Notes: generated by a model from the letters alone, not told the origin. 64,000 nt of DNA from Acidobacteria bacterium RIFCSPLOWO2_12_FULL_68_19 (GCA_001767525.1 MELF01000033.1:15641-79640); one strand, 5' to 3'; positions 41,694 to 49,579 are shown, counted from the first letter of the stretch. Numbers and translations are program-made.

Positions 41694-42560
41694 CTATCTT
41701 TTATCGACGCTCCCGTCGATGCGCGTGCTGGAGTTGGCCGCGTCGCGTTCGCCTTCGTGGCACGCCCACTCCCAGAACTCTTCCTCCGGCATCCGCCTGT
41801 TGGCGACGCGCATCGTCCACGGCCGCGTAAAGACCCTCGGATCGGTGATGGTCGCCTCGTACCGCATCGTGTCGCCGTCGACGAAGATGAAGCGCTCCAC
41901 GATCCGTGCTGTATCGGTGAAGAAATCGCCGACGACGTCGAGGCGCGACTTCGCCTTCAGATTCGCCGTCTCCACGATCAGCGTATGTCCTTCCCAGCGG
42001 CCGCGTCCGTCGCCCATCCAGAGTCTGATGTTCGACCCGACGTGCGGGCGGCCGTCTACCGGAACGACGCGAAACGCGTGATACTCGTCCCAGACGAACA
42101 CGACGCTGCCGGGAGGCTGCAGGATCCGAAACGTCGGAAAGTAGTACAGGCGCGGGACGCCTGGCACCAGGCACCGCGTCTGGGTGTCGATGTGCTCCGG
42201 CCTGGTGGGGTTCTCGTACACGGCCTCGAGTCCCTTCTGCAGCGCCGCCGCCCACTCCTGATACGGGATGCGGCCGTCCGGCGGATCGACGATCCGGCTC
42301 GGGTTGTTCCGAACGACTCCGCCGATCCGCTCCTCGAAGTCCGACGCTCCGCTCTTGGCCGGATCGAGCGAATGGGTGCCCCCGATGACCGGACGCCACG
42401 ACCCCTGCACGTCGGGCTGGCCGTCGGGCCCGAGGGGCGGAGGCCACGGTCTGGTCGACGCCAGCGGTCGGGTCGGGGCTGACTGCCCGGCCAGCGACGC
42501 CGACAGCGCGACGAGCGCCACGCCAACCCCCAGCGTCCTCACCGCCCGGTGCACGCGCAT
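41694..42560 (-). CDS. Secreted paralogous-family protein
   Basis: The 288-residue protein from ATG 42560 has a signal peptide (LGVGVALVALSASLAGQ). It shows 'GPDGQPDVQGSWRPVIGG', 'RIVDPPDGRIPYQEWA' (shared with subtype B), 'TRCLVPGVPRLYYFPTFRILQ', 'GRWEGHTLIVETANL', 'RLDVVGDFFTDTARIVERF' and 'YEATITDPRVFTRPWTMRV'. It mixes subtype A and B features and ends with a distinct Cys-containing tail. It is 23 bases downstream of a subtype A gene, last in the run of five family genes read leftwards from 46264. Confidence 0.75.
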   Translation of the reverse strand: MRVHRAVRTLGVGVALVALSASLAGQSAPTRPLASTRPWPPPLGPDGQPDVQGSWRPVIGGTHSLDPAKSGASDFEERIGGVVRNNPSRIVDPPDGRIPYQEWAAALQKGLEAVYENPTRPEHIDTQTRCLVPGVPRLYYFPTFRILQPPGSVVFVWDEYHAFRVVPVDGRPHVGSNIRLWMGDGRGRWEGHTLIVETANLKAKSRLDVVGDFFTDTARIVERFIFVDGDTMRYEATITDPRVFTRPWTMRVANRRMPEEEFWEWACHEGERDAANSSTRIDGSVDKR

Positions 42561-42583
42561 CTGAACGCTCCGTTTCTCCCCGG

Positions 42584-43378
42584 TCAGAGTCCAGGATACG
42601 GATAGTACTGCTCCCACTCGAACGCGTAGCAGTCGTAGTCGAGCAACTGGATGTTCGGTTCCCTGCGGCGGTAGAGCACCATCCGGATCTTCCAGGGGCG
42701 CGTGAACACCTTCGGGTCCTCGATCGTCACCTCGTAGTTGATGTGATCGGCATCCATCAACGAGTACCGCTCGACGACGTGCAGCGCCTCGCTGTGGAAG
42801 TTGCCGGTCCGATCGAACCAGGTGTCGGCGCCGAAATGCACGACGTCGACGACGAGCGTGTCCCCCTCCCAGCGGCCGCGCGAATCGCCCATCCACCACT
42901 CGATGGGCCCCGGCGGATGCGGCGTCCCGTTCGTGTAGATGGTGCGCACCGCGTGCACGTACTCGTACAGGATCGTGGTGAGATCCGGCATCTGAACGAT
43001 CTGAAACGGGAACGGCATGTAGGTGATGCGCGGCACGCCCGGCAGGAAGCATTTCGCCTCGGTGTCCCGCACCGCCCGAGCGGCGAAGTTCTCCTGCTTC
43101 CTGGCGAGCGCCTCCGGCCGGTACGGGATCTCGTCGCCGTCGACGACGCCGAGACCGGCGGGCACGCCCTGGCTCGCGGAATGGGACAGGAGGTTGTCGT
43201 TGGCCGTGCCGAACGCCTGCCAGATGCCCGACAGGTCGGGTCTGCCGTCACGCGTGCGCGGAACGCCCGGCGCCGGGATCGCCGGCGTGCCGGTCGTCAC
43301 CGTCTGCGCCGCGGCAGGCACCGGGCCAAGCGACAGCGCCACGGCGAGACACAGGAGACAACCGCGCCCGGGCCTCAT
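42584..43378 (-). CDS. Secreted paralogous-family protein, subtype A
   Basis: The 264-residue protein begins with a signal peptide (LLCLAVALSLGPVPAAAQ). It then follows the subtype A order: 'TRDGRPDLSGIWQAFGTANDNLLSHSA', 'AKCFLPGVPRITYMPFPFQIVQMPDL', 'YEYVHAVRTIYTNG', 'GPIEWWMGDSRGRWEGDTLVVDVVHF', 'WFDRTGNFHSEALHVVERYSL' and 'YEVTIEDPKVFTRPWKI'. It is closely similar to 44467-45273. Position and similarity indicate it is the A half of a duplicated B-A gene pair. Function unknown. Confidence 0.78.
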   Translation of the reverse strand: MRPGRGCLLCLAVALSLGPVPAAAQTVTTGTPAIPAPGVPRTRDGRPDLSGIWQAFGTANDNLLSHSASQGVPAGLGVVDGDEIPYRPEALARKQENFAARAVRDTEAKCFLPGVPRITYMPFPFQIVQMPDLTTILYEYVHAVRTIYTNGTPHPPGPIEWWMGDSRGRWEGDTLVVDVVHFGADTWFDRTGNFHSEALHVVERYSLMDADHINYEVTIEDPKVFTRPWKIRMVLYRRREPNIQLLDYDCYAFEWEQYYPYPGL

Positions 43379-43473
43379 TGGACGGGCGGTAGTCTAGCGC
43401 AAACGTCGGGAGGTAAGGAGGCCGGAGACAGGAGGGACGCGACCTCGAACCCGTCGAGGCCGCGCCCCGGGCG

Positions 43474-44439
43474 TCACTGCACTGGCGCGCCCGACATGGC
43501 CCGCTCGTACGCCTCCTTGCGCATCTGCGCTTCCCTGGCCGAGATGCCCGGCGTCGTGCGGTACCCGAGACCGCGCATGTCTTCCGCGCTCGCCTCGCCT
43601 TCGTAGCACGCTTCTTCCCAGAGCTCGGGGTTCGGCCGCAGGTTGCGCCGCATCCCTGCCGCCATCGTGAACGGACGGGTGTAGACCAGCGGGTCGTCGA
43701 TTGTGATCTCCCAGAGGAGCGAGCTCTTGTCGAACATCGTGAAGCGCTCGGTCACGATCGCCGCCTCCGTCAGGAAGCGGCCCTTCTGGTCGATCCAGGC
43801 GCGCCCGTTCTGGTTCCTCGTTTCGATGACGAGCGTGTTGCCGTCCCACCGGCCGCGCGAGTCACCTTGCCAGAGCGGAATGTCGCGACCGACATGGGGG
43901 CGGCCGTCGAGGATCACGATCCGGTACGCGTTGGCCTCCTCCGAGAGCATCACGAACTTGGTCGGAGTCTGGATGAACTGGTGCGAATTCCCCGAATAGA
44001 GATGACGAGGCACGCCCGAGGGGAAGCACTGTACGTTGTGGTCGATATACCGCGCGTTCTTCTCGACCAGATGCGCCGCCGCCCACGGCCGGATCGGCAG
44101 CTTGCCGTCCGGCGGATCGACGATGAAGCTGGGGCCGCCGTTGTCGTTCCACGTGTTTGGATGCGCTTCCAGATTCTCGTACCACGGTTGCGTTCCATTC
44201 CAGTAGCCCGACAGGTCCGGCTTGCCCTCGGGCGTCCGCGGCGGCGTGAAGGTCTTCATCTGCTCGCGCGCGCAGGCCCGCAGCGGGACCGGGTCGCCCA
44301 TCGGGCAGGCGGACTGCTCGTATCGCCGTACGTTGGGAATCTTCCCTTCCTCCTGTCCCCACACGCGCGCCGTGCCCACACCAAGAGTGCAGGCAGCACC
44401 CGCCGCACCAACAACCAGCCAGAAACGTAGGTTCCTCAT
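43474..44439 (-). CDS. Secreted paralogous-family protein, subtype B
   Basis: ATG 44439 follows GGGAGGACGC, so I use it rather than an ATG four codons upstream. The 321-residue protein has a signal peptide and the subtype B features: 'SACPMGDPVPLRACAREQMKTFTPPRTPEGKPDLSGYWNGTQ', 'GGPSFIVDPPDGKLPIRPWA', 'VMLSEEANAYRIVILDGRPHVGRDIPLWQGDSRGRWDGNTLVIET' and 'WEITIDDPLVYTRPFTMA'. It is closely similar to 45314-46264. It is the B half of the second copy of a B-A pair. No activity is known. Confidence 0.78.
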   Translation of the reverse strand: MRNLRFWLVVGAAGAACTLGVGTARVWGQEEGKIPNVRRYEQSACPMGDPVPLRACAREQMKTFTPPRTPEGKPDLSGYWNGTQPWYENLEAHPNTWNDNGGPSFIVDPPDGKLPIRPWAAAHLVEKNARYIDHNVQCFPSGVPRHLYSGNSHQFIQTPTKFVMLSEEANAYRIVILDGRPHVGRDIPLWQGDSRGRWDGNTLVIETRNQNGRAWIDQKGRFLTEAAIVTERFTMFDKSSLLWEITIDDPLVYTRPFTMAAGMRRNLRPNPELWEEACYEGEASAEDMRGLGYRTTPGISAREAQMRKEAYERAMSGAPVQ

Positions 44440-44466
44440 GCGTCCTCCCACATGGATTCGAGATCG

Positions 44467-45273
44467 CTATCGATCGGTCGGCCTGAGGCCGTGCCGCTGA
44501 TCCTTTTCGAGCTCCAGGTAGGACGGGCACTCGTACTCGAGGAGCTGCGCGTTGGGCTCGATCCGGCGGTAGAGCGGAAAGCGGATCGTCCAGGGACGGG
44601 AGAAGACCGTCGGGTCCTCGATGGTCGCCTCGTACATCAGGTGGTCGGGGCCGATGCGCGTCCACCGTTCCACCAGGTGCATGTTCGCGCTATGGAAGTT
44701 GCCCGATCGATCCAGCCAGTTGGTGTCAGTGAAATGGACGACGTCGACCACGAGGGTGTCCCCCTCCCAGCGCGCGCGCGAATCCCCCATGTACCACTGA
44801 ATCGGGCCGGGCGGGTGCTTGCCGCCCAGGTAGATGTACCGCGTCGTGTGCACGTACTCGTAGAGCACGGTGACCTGCGTCGGCGTCTGCACGATCTCGA
44901 ACGGGTACGGCATGTAGTTGACGCGCGGCGTTCCCACCATGAAGCACTTCAATTCCGGATCGCCGGTCGCGCGGTTACGGTAGTTCTCGTATCGCTTCGC
45001 GAGGGCGCCGGGCAGATACGGAATCTCGTTCCCCTCCACGATGCTCAGTCCGGCGGGAATGCCGAGCGTGGCGGGATGATCCTGAATGTTCCAGACGGCA
45101 GTGTTCACCGCCTGCCAGATGCCTTGGAGGTCGGGGTGCCCGGCGAGCGTGCGCGGCGCCTTGTAGGTCGAGGTCGCGGGGGTCGTCTGTCCCGACCCGG
45201 CCGCCGGCGTCAACGCCATTGTGGCGGTCACGAGGCAGGCAACCGCCAATAACATGATGGTGCGCTTCTTCAC
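44467..45273 (-). CDS. Secreted paralogous-family protein, subtype A
   Basis: A GTG at 45273, nine bases after an AGAGGAG site, opens a 268-residue protein (VKKRTIMLLAVACLVTATMAL signal). It has 'LAGHPDLQGIWQAVNTAVWNIQDHPA', 'LKCFMVGTPRVNYMPYPFEIVQTPTQVTVLYEYVHTTRYIYLGG', 'GPIQWYMGDSRARWEGDTLVVDVVHF', 'WLDRSGNFHSANMHLVERWTRI' and 'YEATIEDPTVFSRPWTI'. It is the A half of the first copy of the B-A pair; close spacing (27-40 bases) to both neighbours implies one transcript. Confidence 0.78.
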   Translation of the reverse strand: MKKRTIMLLAVACLVTATMALTPAAGSGQTTPATSTYKAPRTLAGHPDLQGIWQAVNTAVWNIQDHPATLGIPAGLSIVEGNEIPYLPGALAKRYENYRNRATGDPELKCFMVGTPRVNYMPYPFEIVQTPTQVTVLYEYVHTTRYIYLGGKHPPGPIQWYMGDSRARWEGDTLVVDVVHFTDTNWLDRSGNFHSANMHLVERWTRIGPDHLMYEATIEDPTVFSRPWTIRFPLYRRIEPNAQLLEYECPSYLELEKDQRHGLRPTDR

Positions 45274-45313
45274 GTGTGAATTCTCCTCTGTGGGTTCTGA
45301 ATCTTGGAACTCG

Positions 45314-46264
45314 TTATCTGGCGCCCCGGCCCGAAATCGCCCGCTCGTACGCCTCCTTACGGAGCTGTGCCTCACTGGAGGAAATGCCCGGATGAGTGCC
45401 AAGCCCGAGGCCGCGCAGGTCGTTCCCGATGGTATCGCCCTCGTAGCATCCCTCTTCCCAGATTTCGAAGCCCTGGCGCATGTTGCGCCGCAGGACCGAC
45501 GCCATCGTGAAGGGACGGGTGTACACCAGCGGGTCGGTGATCGTGATCTCCCAGAAGATCGAGTCCTTCTCGAACAGCGTGAAGCGCTCCACGACGACCG
45601 ACGCATCCGTCAGGAACCGCCCGCGCTGATCGAGCCACGCCCGCCCGTTCTGGTTCGTCGTTTCCACCACGAGCGTGTTGCCGTCCCACCGGCCGCGTGA
45701 GTCTCCCTGCCACAGCACGATGTCGCGGCCGACATGCGGACGACCGTCGAGGATCACGTTCCTGAACGCGTTGGCCTCCTCCGAGAGCATCACCAGCCGC
45801 GTGGACGTCTGGAGGAACTGGTAGGTGCCCATGTAGAGGTGACGCGGCACGCCTGACTGGAAACACTGGCCGTTGTGGTCGATGTAGTTCGCGAAATTCC
45901 GGGCCCGGTGCGCCTCCGCCCACGGCTGCATCGGCACCTTGCCGTCCGGCGGGTCGATGACGAAGCTGGGGCCTCCGTTGTCGTCGAGCGTCCGCGGGTG
46001 CGCCTCGAGGCTTTCGTGCGGCACCTGCGTCCCACCCCAGTACCCCGACAGGTCCGGCCTGCCGTCGTGCGTACGGGGCGGGGAGAAGGACTTGACTTGT
46101 TGCCGAGCGCACGAGGCCAACGGGACCGGATTGCTGTCAGGACAGGCCGACTGCGGCGCGCCCGGGATGGACGGAATTTCCTGCCCCGACGCTGGCACTG
46201 CGATCACCCCGAGAGCACAGGCGGAAATCCCCGCGACGAGCAGCGTGTTACATCGAAATCCCAT
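45314..46264 (-). CDS. Secreted paralogous-family protein, subtype B
   Basis: From ATG 46264 the protein is 316 residues with a signal peptide (LLVAGISACALGVIAVPASG). It shows 'SACPDSNPVPLASCARQQVKSFSPPRTHDGRPDLSGYWGGTQ', 'GGPSFVIDPPDGKVPMQPWA', 'VMLSEEANAFRNVILDGRPHVGRDIVLWQGDSRGRWDGNTLVVET', 'WLDQRGRFLTDASVVVERFTL' and 'WEITITDPLVYTRPFTMA'. It is the first gene of the run. The upstream region contains a 14-bp inverted repeat but no clear -35/-10 pair. Function unknown. Confidence 0.78.
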   Translation of the reverse strand: MGFRCNTLLVAGISACALGVIAVPASGQEIPSIPGAPQSACPDSNPVPLASCARQQVKSFSPPRTHDGRPDLSGYWGGTQVPHESLEAHPRTLDDNGGPSFVIDPPDGKVPMQPWAEAHRARNFANYIDHNGQCFQSGVPRHLYMGTYQFLQTSTRLVMLSEEANAFRNVILDGRPHVGRDIVLWQGDSRGRWDGNTLVVETTNQNGRAWLDQRGRFLTDASVVVERFTLFEKDSIFWEITITDPLVYTRPFTMASVLRRNMRQGFEIWEEGCYEGDTIGNDLRGLGLGTHPGISSSEAQLRKEAYERAISGRGAR

Positions 46265-46610
46265 GCACTCTCCAGCGCGATAGCGCTCAACGGGTGCGTG
46301 GGCGAGCAACAAACATGCCCGCACAGGGCATTCACCGGCGCGCTCGCGCCTCGGTGAATGCCCTGACGCTGCGGAGCTTTCGGGGTTATAGGCCGCTGGG
46401 GATTTTTCCACGTACTTGGGGGACTTTTGCGGCCAAGTCGTGTGATTCGTGACGGACGGCCGTCGGCATAGAACTGGTGCATTTGCACCAGGCAATTGAG
46501 GCGACCGATGGATTTACAGGCCTTTCCCGTGATCGTACGCTGCAACTCAAGTAAGCGCGCCCTATACGTGCAGCACGCGCGGTAAGCGACTGGTACCTGG
46601 GTTGCAGCTT
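46265..46610. other. Divergent intergenic region
   Basis: About 345 bases separate the secreted-protein run (minus) from the regulatory island (plus). It contains the inverted repeat at 46324-46365, a short AT-richer patch around 46385-46435 and a perfect 18-bp palindrome CTGGTGCATTTGCACCAG at 46474-46491 that could be an operator. I could not identify a convincing promoter. Confidence 0.5.
46324..46365. repeat. Inverted repeat upstream of the secreted-protein run
   Basis: Perfect 14-base arms (CAGGGCATTCACCG and its complement) flank a 14-base GC-rich loop. It lies 60 bases upstream of the first subtype B gene. It may be a dispersed palindrome or a regulatory stem in the leader of that transcript. 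Confidence 0.7.
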
Positions 46611-46907
46611 ATGCGCGCGTCTCTGAGGGTTGAGAGCATGGGCAGTTGCCGTGTGAGTGGGGTCACCGCCGCGCGGATGCTCCAGGAGGGTTTCGCACGC
46701 GTAGGGCGCGCCGAAATGGTCCGACTCCGACGCAAGCTTGCCATGCTCGACGCGCAGCAGCGCGCGATTGTGGAGGGCGTGGTGGCGCATGTCGTGGAGG
46801 CGCTCGCGGCCGATGCCGTGCGCCTGCTCGCGACACAGCCCGAGCAGCATGTCGTGGACAGCGTTGTTCACGTGTTCGGGCTTTCGGCTGGGGACGGGGA
46901 GCGATGA
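46611..46907 (+). CDS. Lone domain resembling glutamyl-tRNA reductase C-terminus
   Basis: The 98-residue ORF (ATG 46611; ATG 46638 also possible) contains 'EMVRLRRKLAMLDAQQRAIVEGVVAHVVEALAADAVRLL', which resembles the helical dimerisation domain at the C-terminus of HemA (pattern R-L-x-L-x2-E/Q-Q-R-x2-V-E-x3-x2-V-x-K/A-L). No catalytic or NADPH domain precedes it. It could be a regulatory decoy for HemA, a degenerate copy or chance similarity. Its position seven kilobases before a heme d1 locus is suggestive but not proof. Confidence 0.42.
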   Translation: MRASLRVESMGSCRVSGVTAARMLQEGFARVGRAEMVRLRRKLAMLDAQQRAIVEGVVAHVVEALAADAVRLLATQPEQHVVDSVVHVFGLSAGDGER

Positions 46908-47041
46908 GATGGTGTGGTTTGGGGGGGCTTCCCTTATATCGACCTTTATCTGAGCCTCCCGCACCTGCGAGCTCAGACGCGCTCCGTCCCCTTTCTTCTT
47001 TCCAGCGACCCGTGCCGGCTTGACGTGAACAGAGGGACGAG

Positions 47042-47953
47042 ATGGCACAGACACGCAGCGGACCGCAGCGTTTGGCGCGAGGCCGATGGAAGAGCCGCGG
47101 GCAGCAGAGTGGGCCGCCCGAGGGCGAGCCGACGCCGCGCCAGGTCGACAAGCCGCAGCCCGAAAGTGCCGTCTCCTCCTCGCACAACACACTCCCGAGC
47201 GTTCCGCCCGCAGCCGAGCTGGCGGCCGTTGCCAAGCTCTTCGCCAATACAGCCGACGGCGTCTGGGTGAGCGGGAAAGAAGGGGAGATTCTCTTCTGGA
47301 ACCAGGCCGCCGAAACCATCATGGGCTATCCAGCCGAGCAGGTCGTGGGGCGGTGCTGCCGCGACGTGTTCGGCGGCTGCGACGCCAACGGCAACCGTGT
47401 GTGCGGCTGGCCGTGCCCGATCAAGACGCTGCTGCACGGCGGCGACCTGGTCGAGCATTTCGACATGGCCACCCAGACCAAGACGGGGCAGCCGCTCTGG
47501 ATTGACGTGAGCTGCGTCGCGGTTCCTTCAGCCGACAACGGCCCGCCGACGATCGTTCACCTCTTTCGCGACGTGACGGCGGCACACCAGATCGAGCTGT
47601 TGGTTCGCCAGCAACTGGCGCAGACGAAGCTGAAACTGACGACGAGCCAGGAGGTGCTGGCCCCGATCGGCGAGCTGAGTCAGCGGGAGCTGCAGGTCAT
47701 CACCGTCATGCGGACGGGCGCGAGCACGGCGGCCATTGCCGACCAGCTCTGCATCAGCAAGGCAACGGTGAGAAACCACATCCAGAACATCTTCAGCAAG
47801 CTCAAGGTGCACACGCGGCTCGAGGCCGTGGCCTGCGTGAACCGGATCGCGCGGCTGGAGCCGACCGGCAGCATCGACATTGGGTGGGCGGCCGACCCTA
47901 CGAAGGAAGACGACAAGGTGCCGGCGGAGGGCCGAACCCGACAGGCCCGCTGA
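47042..47953 (+). CDS. PAS-LuxR transcriptional regulator with Cys-rich PAS domain
   Basis: The 303-residue protein has a disordered basic N-terminus (~1-55), one PAS domain (~58-185, 'ANTADGVWVSGKEGEILFWNQAAETIMGYPAEQVVG') and a LuxR-type helix-turn-helix (~213-262, 'LSQRELQVITVMRTGASTAAIADQLCISKATVRNHIQNIFSKLKVHTRLEAV'). The PAS domain carries five Cys at about 105, 106, 113, 121 and 125 (pattern CC-x6-C-x7-C-x3-C), which could bind a metal, an Fe-S cluster or sense NO/redox. The ribosome site is AGAGGGACGAG. It has no receiver domain, so it is a one-component sensor-regulator. Confidence 0.88.
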   Translation: MAQTRSGPQRLARGRWKSRGQQSGPPEGEPTPRQVDKPQPESAVSSSHNTLPSVPPAAELAAVAKLFANTADGVWVSGKEGEILFWNQAAETIMGYPAEQVVGRCCRDVFGGCDANGNRVCGWPCPIKTLLHGGDLVEHFDMATQTKTGQPLWIDVSCVAVPSADNGPPTIVHLFRDVTAAHQIELLVRQQLAQTKLKLTTSQEVLAPIGELSQRELQVITVMRTGASTAAIADQLCISKATVRNHIQNIFSKLKVHTRLEAVACVNRIARLEPTGSIDIGWAADPTKEDDKVPAEGRTRQAR

Positions 47954-47997
47954 TTCGGACCGCCGGTGCGCCGGGCCCGGCATGACAGGAGCCGCCG

Positions 47998-48102
47998 ATG
48001 GACTTTGGGAGGAAAGTCATTATTCTGGTCGCGTGCGCCGAAGGACTCGTGATGGTCCTGGCGCTCGTGGGCATTCTCGCCTGGTATTACCTGGGCAGAT
48101 AG
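47998..48102 (+). CDS. 34-residue single-pass membrane peptide
   Basis: This very short ORF has an excellent AGGAG ribosome site eight bases before its ATG. The peptide has a short N-terminal charged segment (MDFGRK), one hydrophobic helix (VIILVACAEGLVMVLALVGILAWYY) and ends LGR. The hydrophobicity and signal make it likely to be real. It resembles other tiny membrane peptides in this region (48425, 59660). Function unknown. Confidence 0.6.
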   Translation: MDFGRKVIILVACAEGLVMVLALVGILAWYYLGR

Positions 48103-48117
48103 GTCGCGGTCGTCCCT

Positions 48118-48438
48118 TCACTCGTTGCAGACCGGCCGCCATTTCGCGACGAGGTCGATCTGTTCGGCGGCACGTCGCGACTCGCCAGTCGGTGTCGAGT
48201 GCACGTGCACGTGCGTAGCGCCGTTCTGCTTCGCGCACGCCTCCTTCTCGGGATCCACGAGCTGCTTCTGAAGACTGGCCGTGTGACCGATGTAGACCGC
48301 TTCCCACGACCCCGCCTCGACCTCTTTCGCCAGGATGTAGTTCCCCGGCTCGTCGTTGAAGAACGTCCCGATCCGGTGAATCCAGTACAAGTAGTCCTTT
48401 CCTGACTGCCCTTCCCAATAGATTTCAGTGTCTGTCAT
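48118..48438 (-). CDS. GIY-YIG-like domain protein
   Basis: The 106-residue protein contains 'GNYILAKEVEAGSWEAVYIGHTASLQKQL' (the YI-x-YIG arrangement), then 'CAKQNGATHVHVHSTPTGESRRAAEQIDLVAKWRPVCNE'. The final Glu-containing 'ESRRAAEQ-DL' followed by 'PxCNE' is typical of small GIY-YIG-like proteins, whose members are nucleases or nuclease-derived. The catalytic Arg position is not certain. Its start overlaps a 55-residue membrane ORF by 14 bases, suggesting coupled expression. Confidence 0.6.
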   Translation of the reverse strand: MTDTEIYWEGQSGKDYLYWIHRIGTFFNDEPGNYILAKEVEAGSWEAVYIGHTASLQKQLVDPEKEACAKQNGATHVHVHSTPTGESRRAAEQIDLVAKWRPVCNE

Positions 48439-48592
48439 TCTTGGTCTCCACGCCGGCTGCTGGGCTCCCCTTCTCTTTTGGTTTTCGTTGACGCATCCTG
48501 GAGGCGTATAACACGACGACCGAAAGCGGGATGGCGATGTACATGCCGATGAAGATCAGAACCGCGAGCACCATCCAGAAGCTGACTTCCAT
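48425..48592 (-). CDS. 55-residue single-pass membrane protein
   Basis: From ATG 48592 the ORF reads MEVSFWMVLAVLIFIGMYIAIPL and ends in a charged cytoplasmic tail rich in Lys and Arg (RMRQRKPKEKGSP...). One membrane helix is clear. Its stop codon overlaps the start region of the GIY-YIG-like gene in another frame. It was found by reading through a stretch with no longer ORF. Function unknown. Confidence 0.55.
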   Translation of the reverse strand: MEVSFWMVLAVLIFIGMYIAIPLSVVVLYASRMRQRKPKEKGSPAAGVETKNDRH

Positions 48593-48616
48593 CTCGTGAA
48601 TCCGATCAGGACGGGA

Positions 48617-49024
48617 TCAACGCCGGCTCGGCAGGCTGTCGAGCTGCGCCCCGCGCGCTTCGAGAATAAGTGATTCGAGCCCGTGCATGTCAAACGGCTT
48701 GTTCAACACCCGGCGCGCTCCGAGCGCCAGCGCCTTCTTGGTGAGCTCGGGGGTCCCGTACGCCGTCATCATCAACACCGCGCTCTGAGGCGTGATCCGC
48801 CGAATATCGGCCAGCAGGCCCAAATCGCTCGAATCGGGCAGGCGGATGTCCAGGAGCACGACATCGACCGGCGGGGACGCCTGACTGAGGGTCTCCACCG
48901 CGGCCGCTGCGCTGCCGGCCTCCATGACCGTGTGCCCTTTCTGGGTCAGCGTCGCGGCAATCGACCAGCGGATGAGGGTCTCGTCCTCGACGATAAGCAC
49001 ACGAAGATGAGGAGGTGGCGTCAT
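48617..49024 (-). CDS. Single-domain response regulator (CheY-like)
   Basis: From ATG 49024 the protein is 135 residues, a receiver domain only: 'LRVLIVEDETLIRWSIAATLTQKGHTVMEAG', the phospho-acceptor Asp in 'VDVVLLDIRLPDSSD', 'VLMMTAYGTPELTKKALALGARRVLNKPF' with the conserved Thr and Lys. It has no output domain. It is divergent from the histidine kinase operon and may act as a phosphate sink, or as a relay for that kinase. The upstream extension of this frame is not credible as coding. Confidence 0.88.
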   Translation of the reverse strand: MTPPPHLRVLIVEDETLIRWSIAATLTQKGHTVMEAGSAAAAVETLSQASPPVDVVLLDIRLPDSSDLGLLADIRRITPQSAVLMMTAYGTPELTKKALALGARRVLNKPFDMHGLESLILEARGAQLDSLPSRR

Positions 49025-49362
49025 GAACAATTCGCAGCCCCAGGGAAAATTCCCGGCACAACCGCCGCCTCGATTGCACCGATTCGGCTCGGTCTCTCGC
49101 ACCTTGGCCGGAGCAATCGACCGACGTTGCGCGGACCAGAGCATCAACCGTACCAGCGCCGTGGCGTCTGCGGCGCGCGGGCGCGCCTCTTCGCAAGGCG
49201 CACCGACGTCAACTGCGAACTATTTCGCAACGACCGCGATCTATTCCGACCATCGGTCCCGTCACGGCCAAGAACCCGAGATCGTCGTCCACAAGTGGAC
49301 CCCTTTGGTTCTGGCCTGCAATCTGCGTGTTTTCTGGTTTTGTGCATCCGCCTAGCCCGCAC
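49025..49362. other. Intergenic region left of the MITE-like element
   Basis: About 340 bases between the lone receiver gene and the MITE-like element. No supported gene is present. A weak -24/-12-like sequence (TGGCCTGCAATCTGC, 49312-49326) exists but scores poorly and is 300 bases from the kinase start. Confidence 0.5.
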
Positions 49363-49579
49363 TATTCATGAATCAGTCGTTCACGCTTCTCGGTGCGTGG
49401 TGCTCGGTTCGTGTTCACGTTCCCTTCGCGGGTTCGCGGTTCACTGGTCGGAGGTCTCTGGCTCGTCCTCGCCGGAACACCTCGAACCGGCTCGACGGGG
49501 ACCGAGGAACGGCAGCACCGAACCGGAACACGAACGGAGAAGGGAGAACCCAGCAGCGTGAACGACGCGTTCGTGAATA
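49363..49579. mobile_element. MITE-like element with 25-bp terminal inverted repeats
   Basis: The left end (49363-49387) and the complement of the right end (49555-49579) match at 21 of 25 positions, sharing GTCGTTCACGCT and TATTCA at the outside. The interior of about 167 bases is non-coding and itself has weaker complementarity (CGGTTCGTGTTC against GAACACGAACGG). The size, ends and lack of coding capacity fit a miniature inverted-repeat element or a long imperfect hairpin. It lies 54 bases upstream of the histidine kinase start. Confidence 0.6.

Noticed and set aside
46474-46491. Perfect palindrome CTGGTGCATTTGCACCAG as a sigma-54 promoter
   Set aside because: The GG and GC pairs are seven, not ten, bases apart. 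It may be an operator, but there is no second copy or known regulator to support it.
49312-49326. A -24/-12-like sequence TGGCCTGCAATCTGC upstream of the kinase
   Set aside because: Spacing is right but the -12 box is CTGC instead of TTGC and the -24 box is imperfect; it is 300 bases from the start with a MITE-like element between.
49023-49355. A 110-codon plus-strand frame overlapping the lone receiver's start
   Set aside because: No ribosome site and no recognisable motif; composition fits a random open frame.
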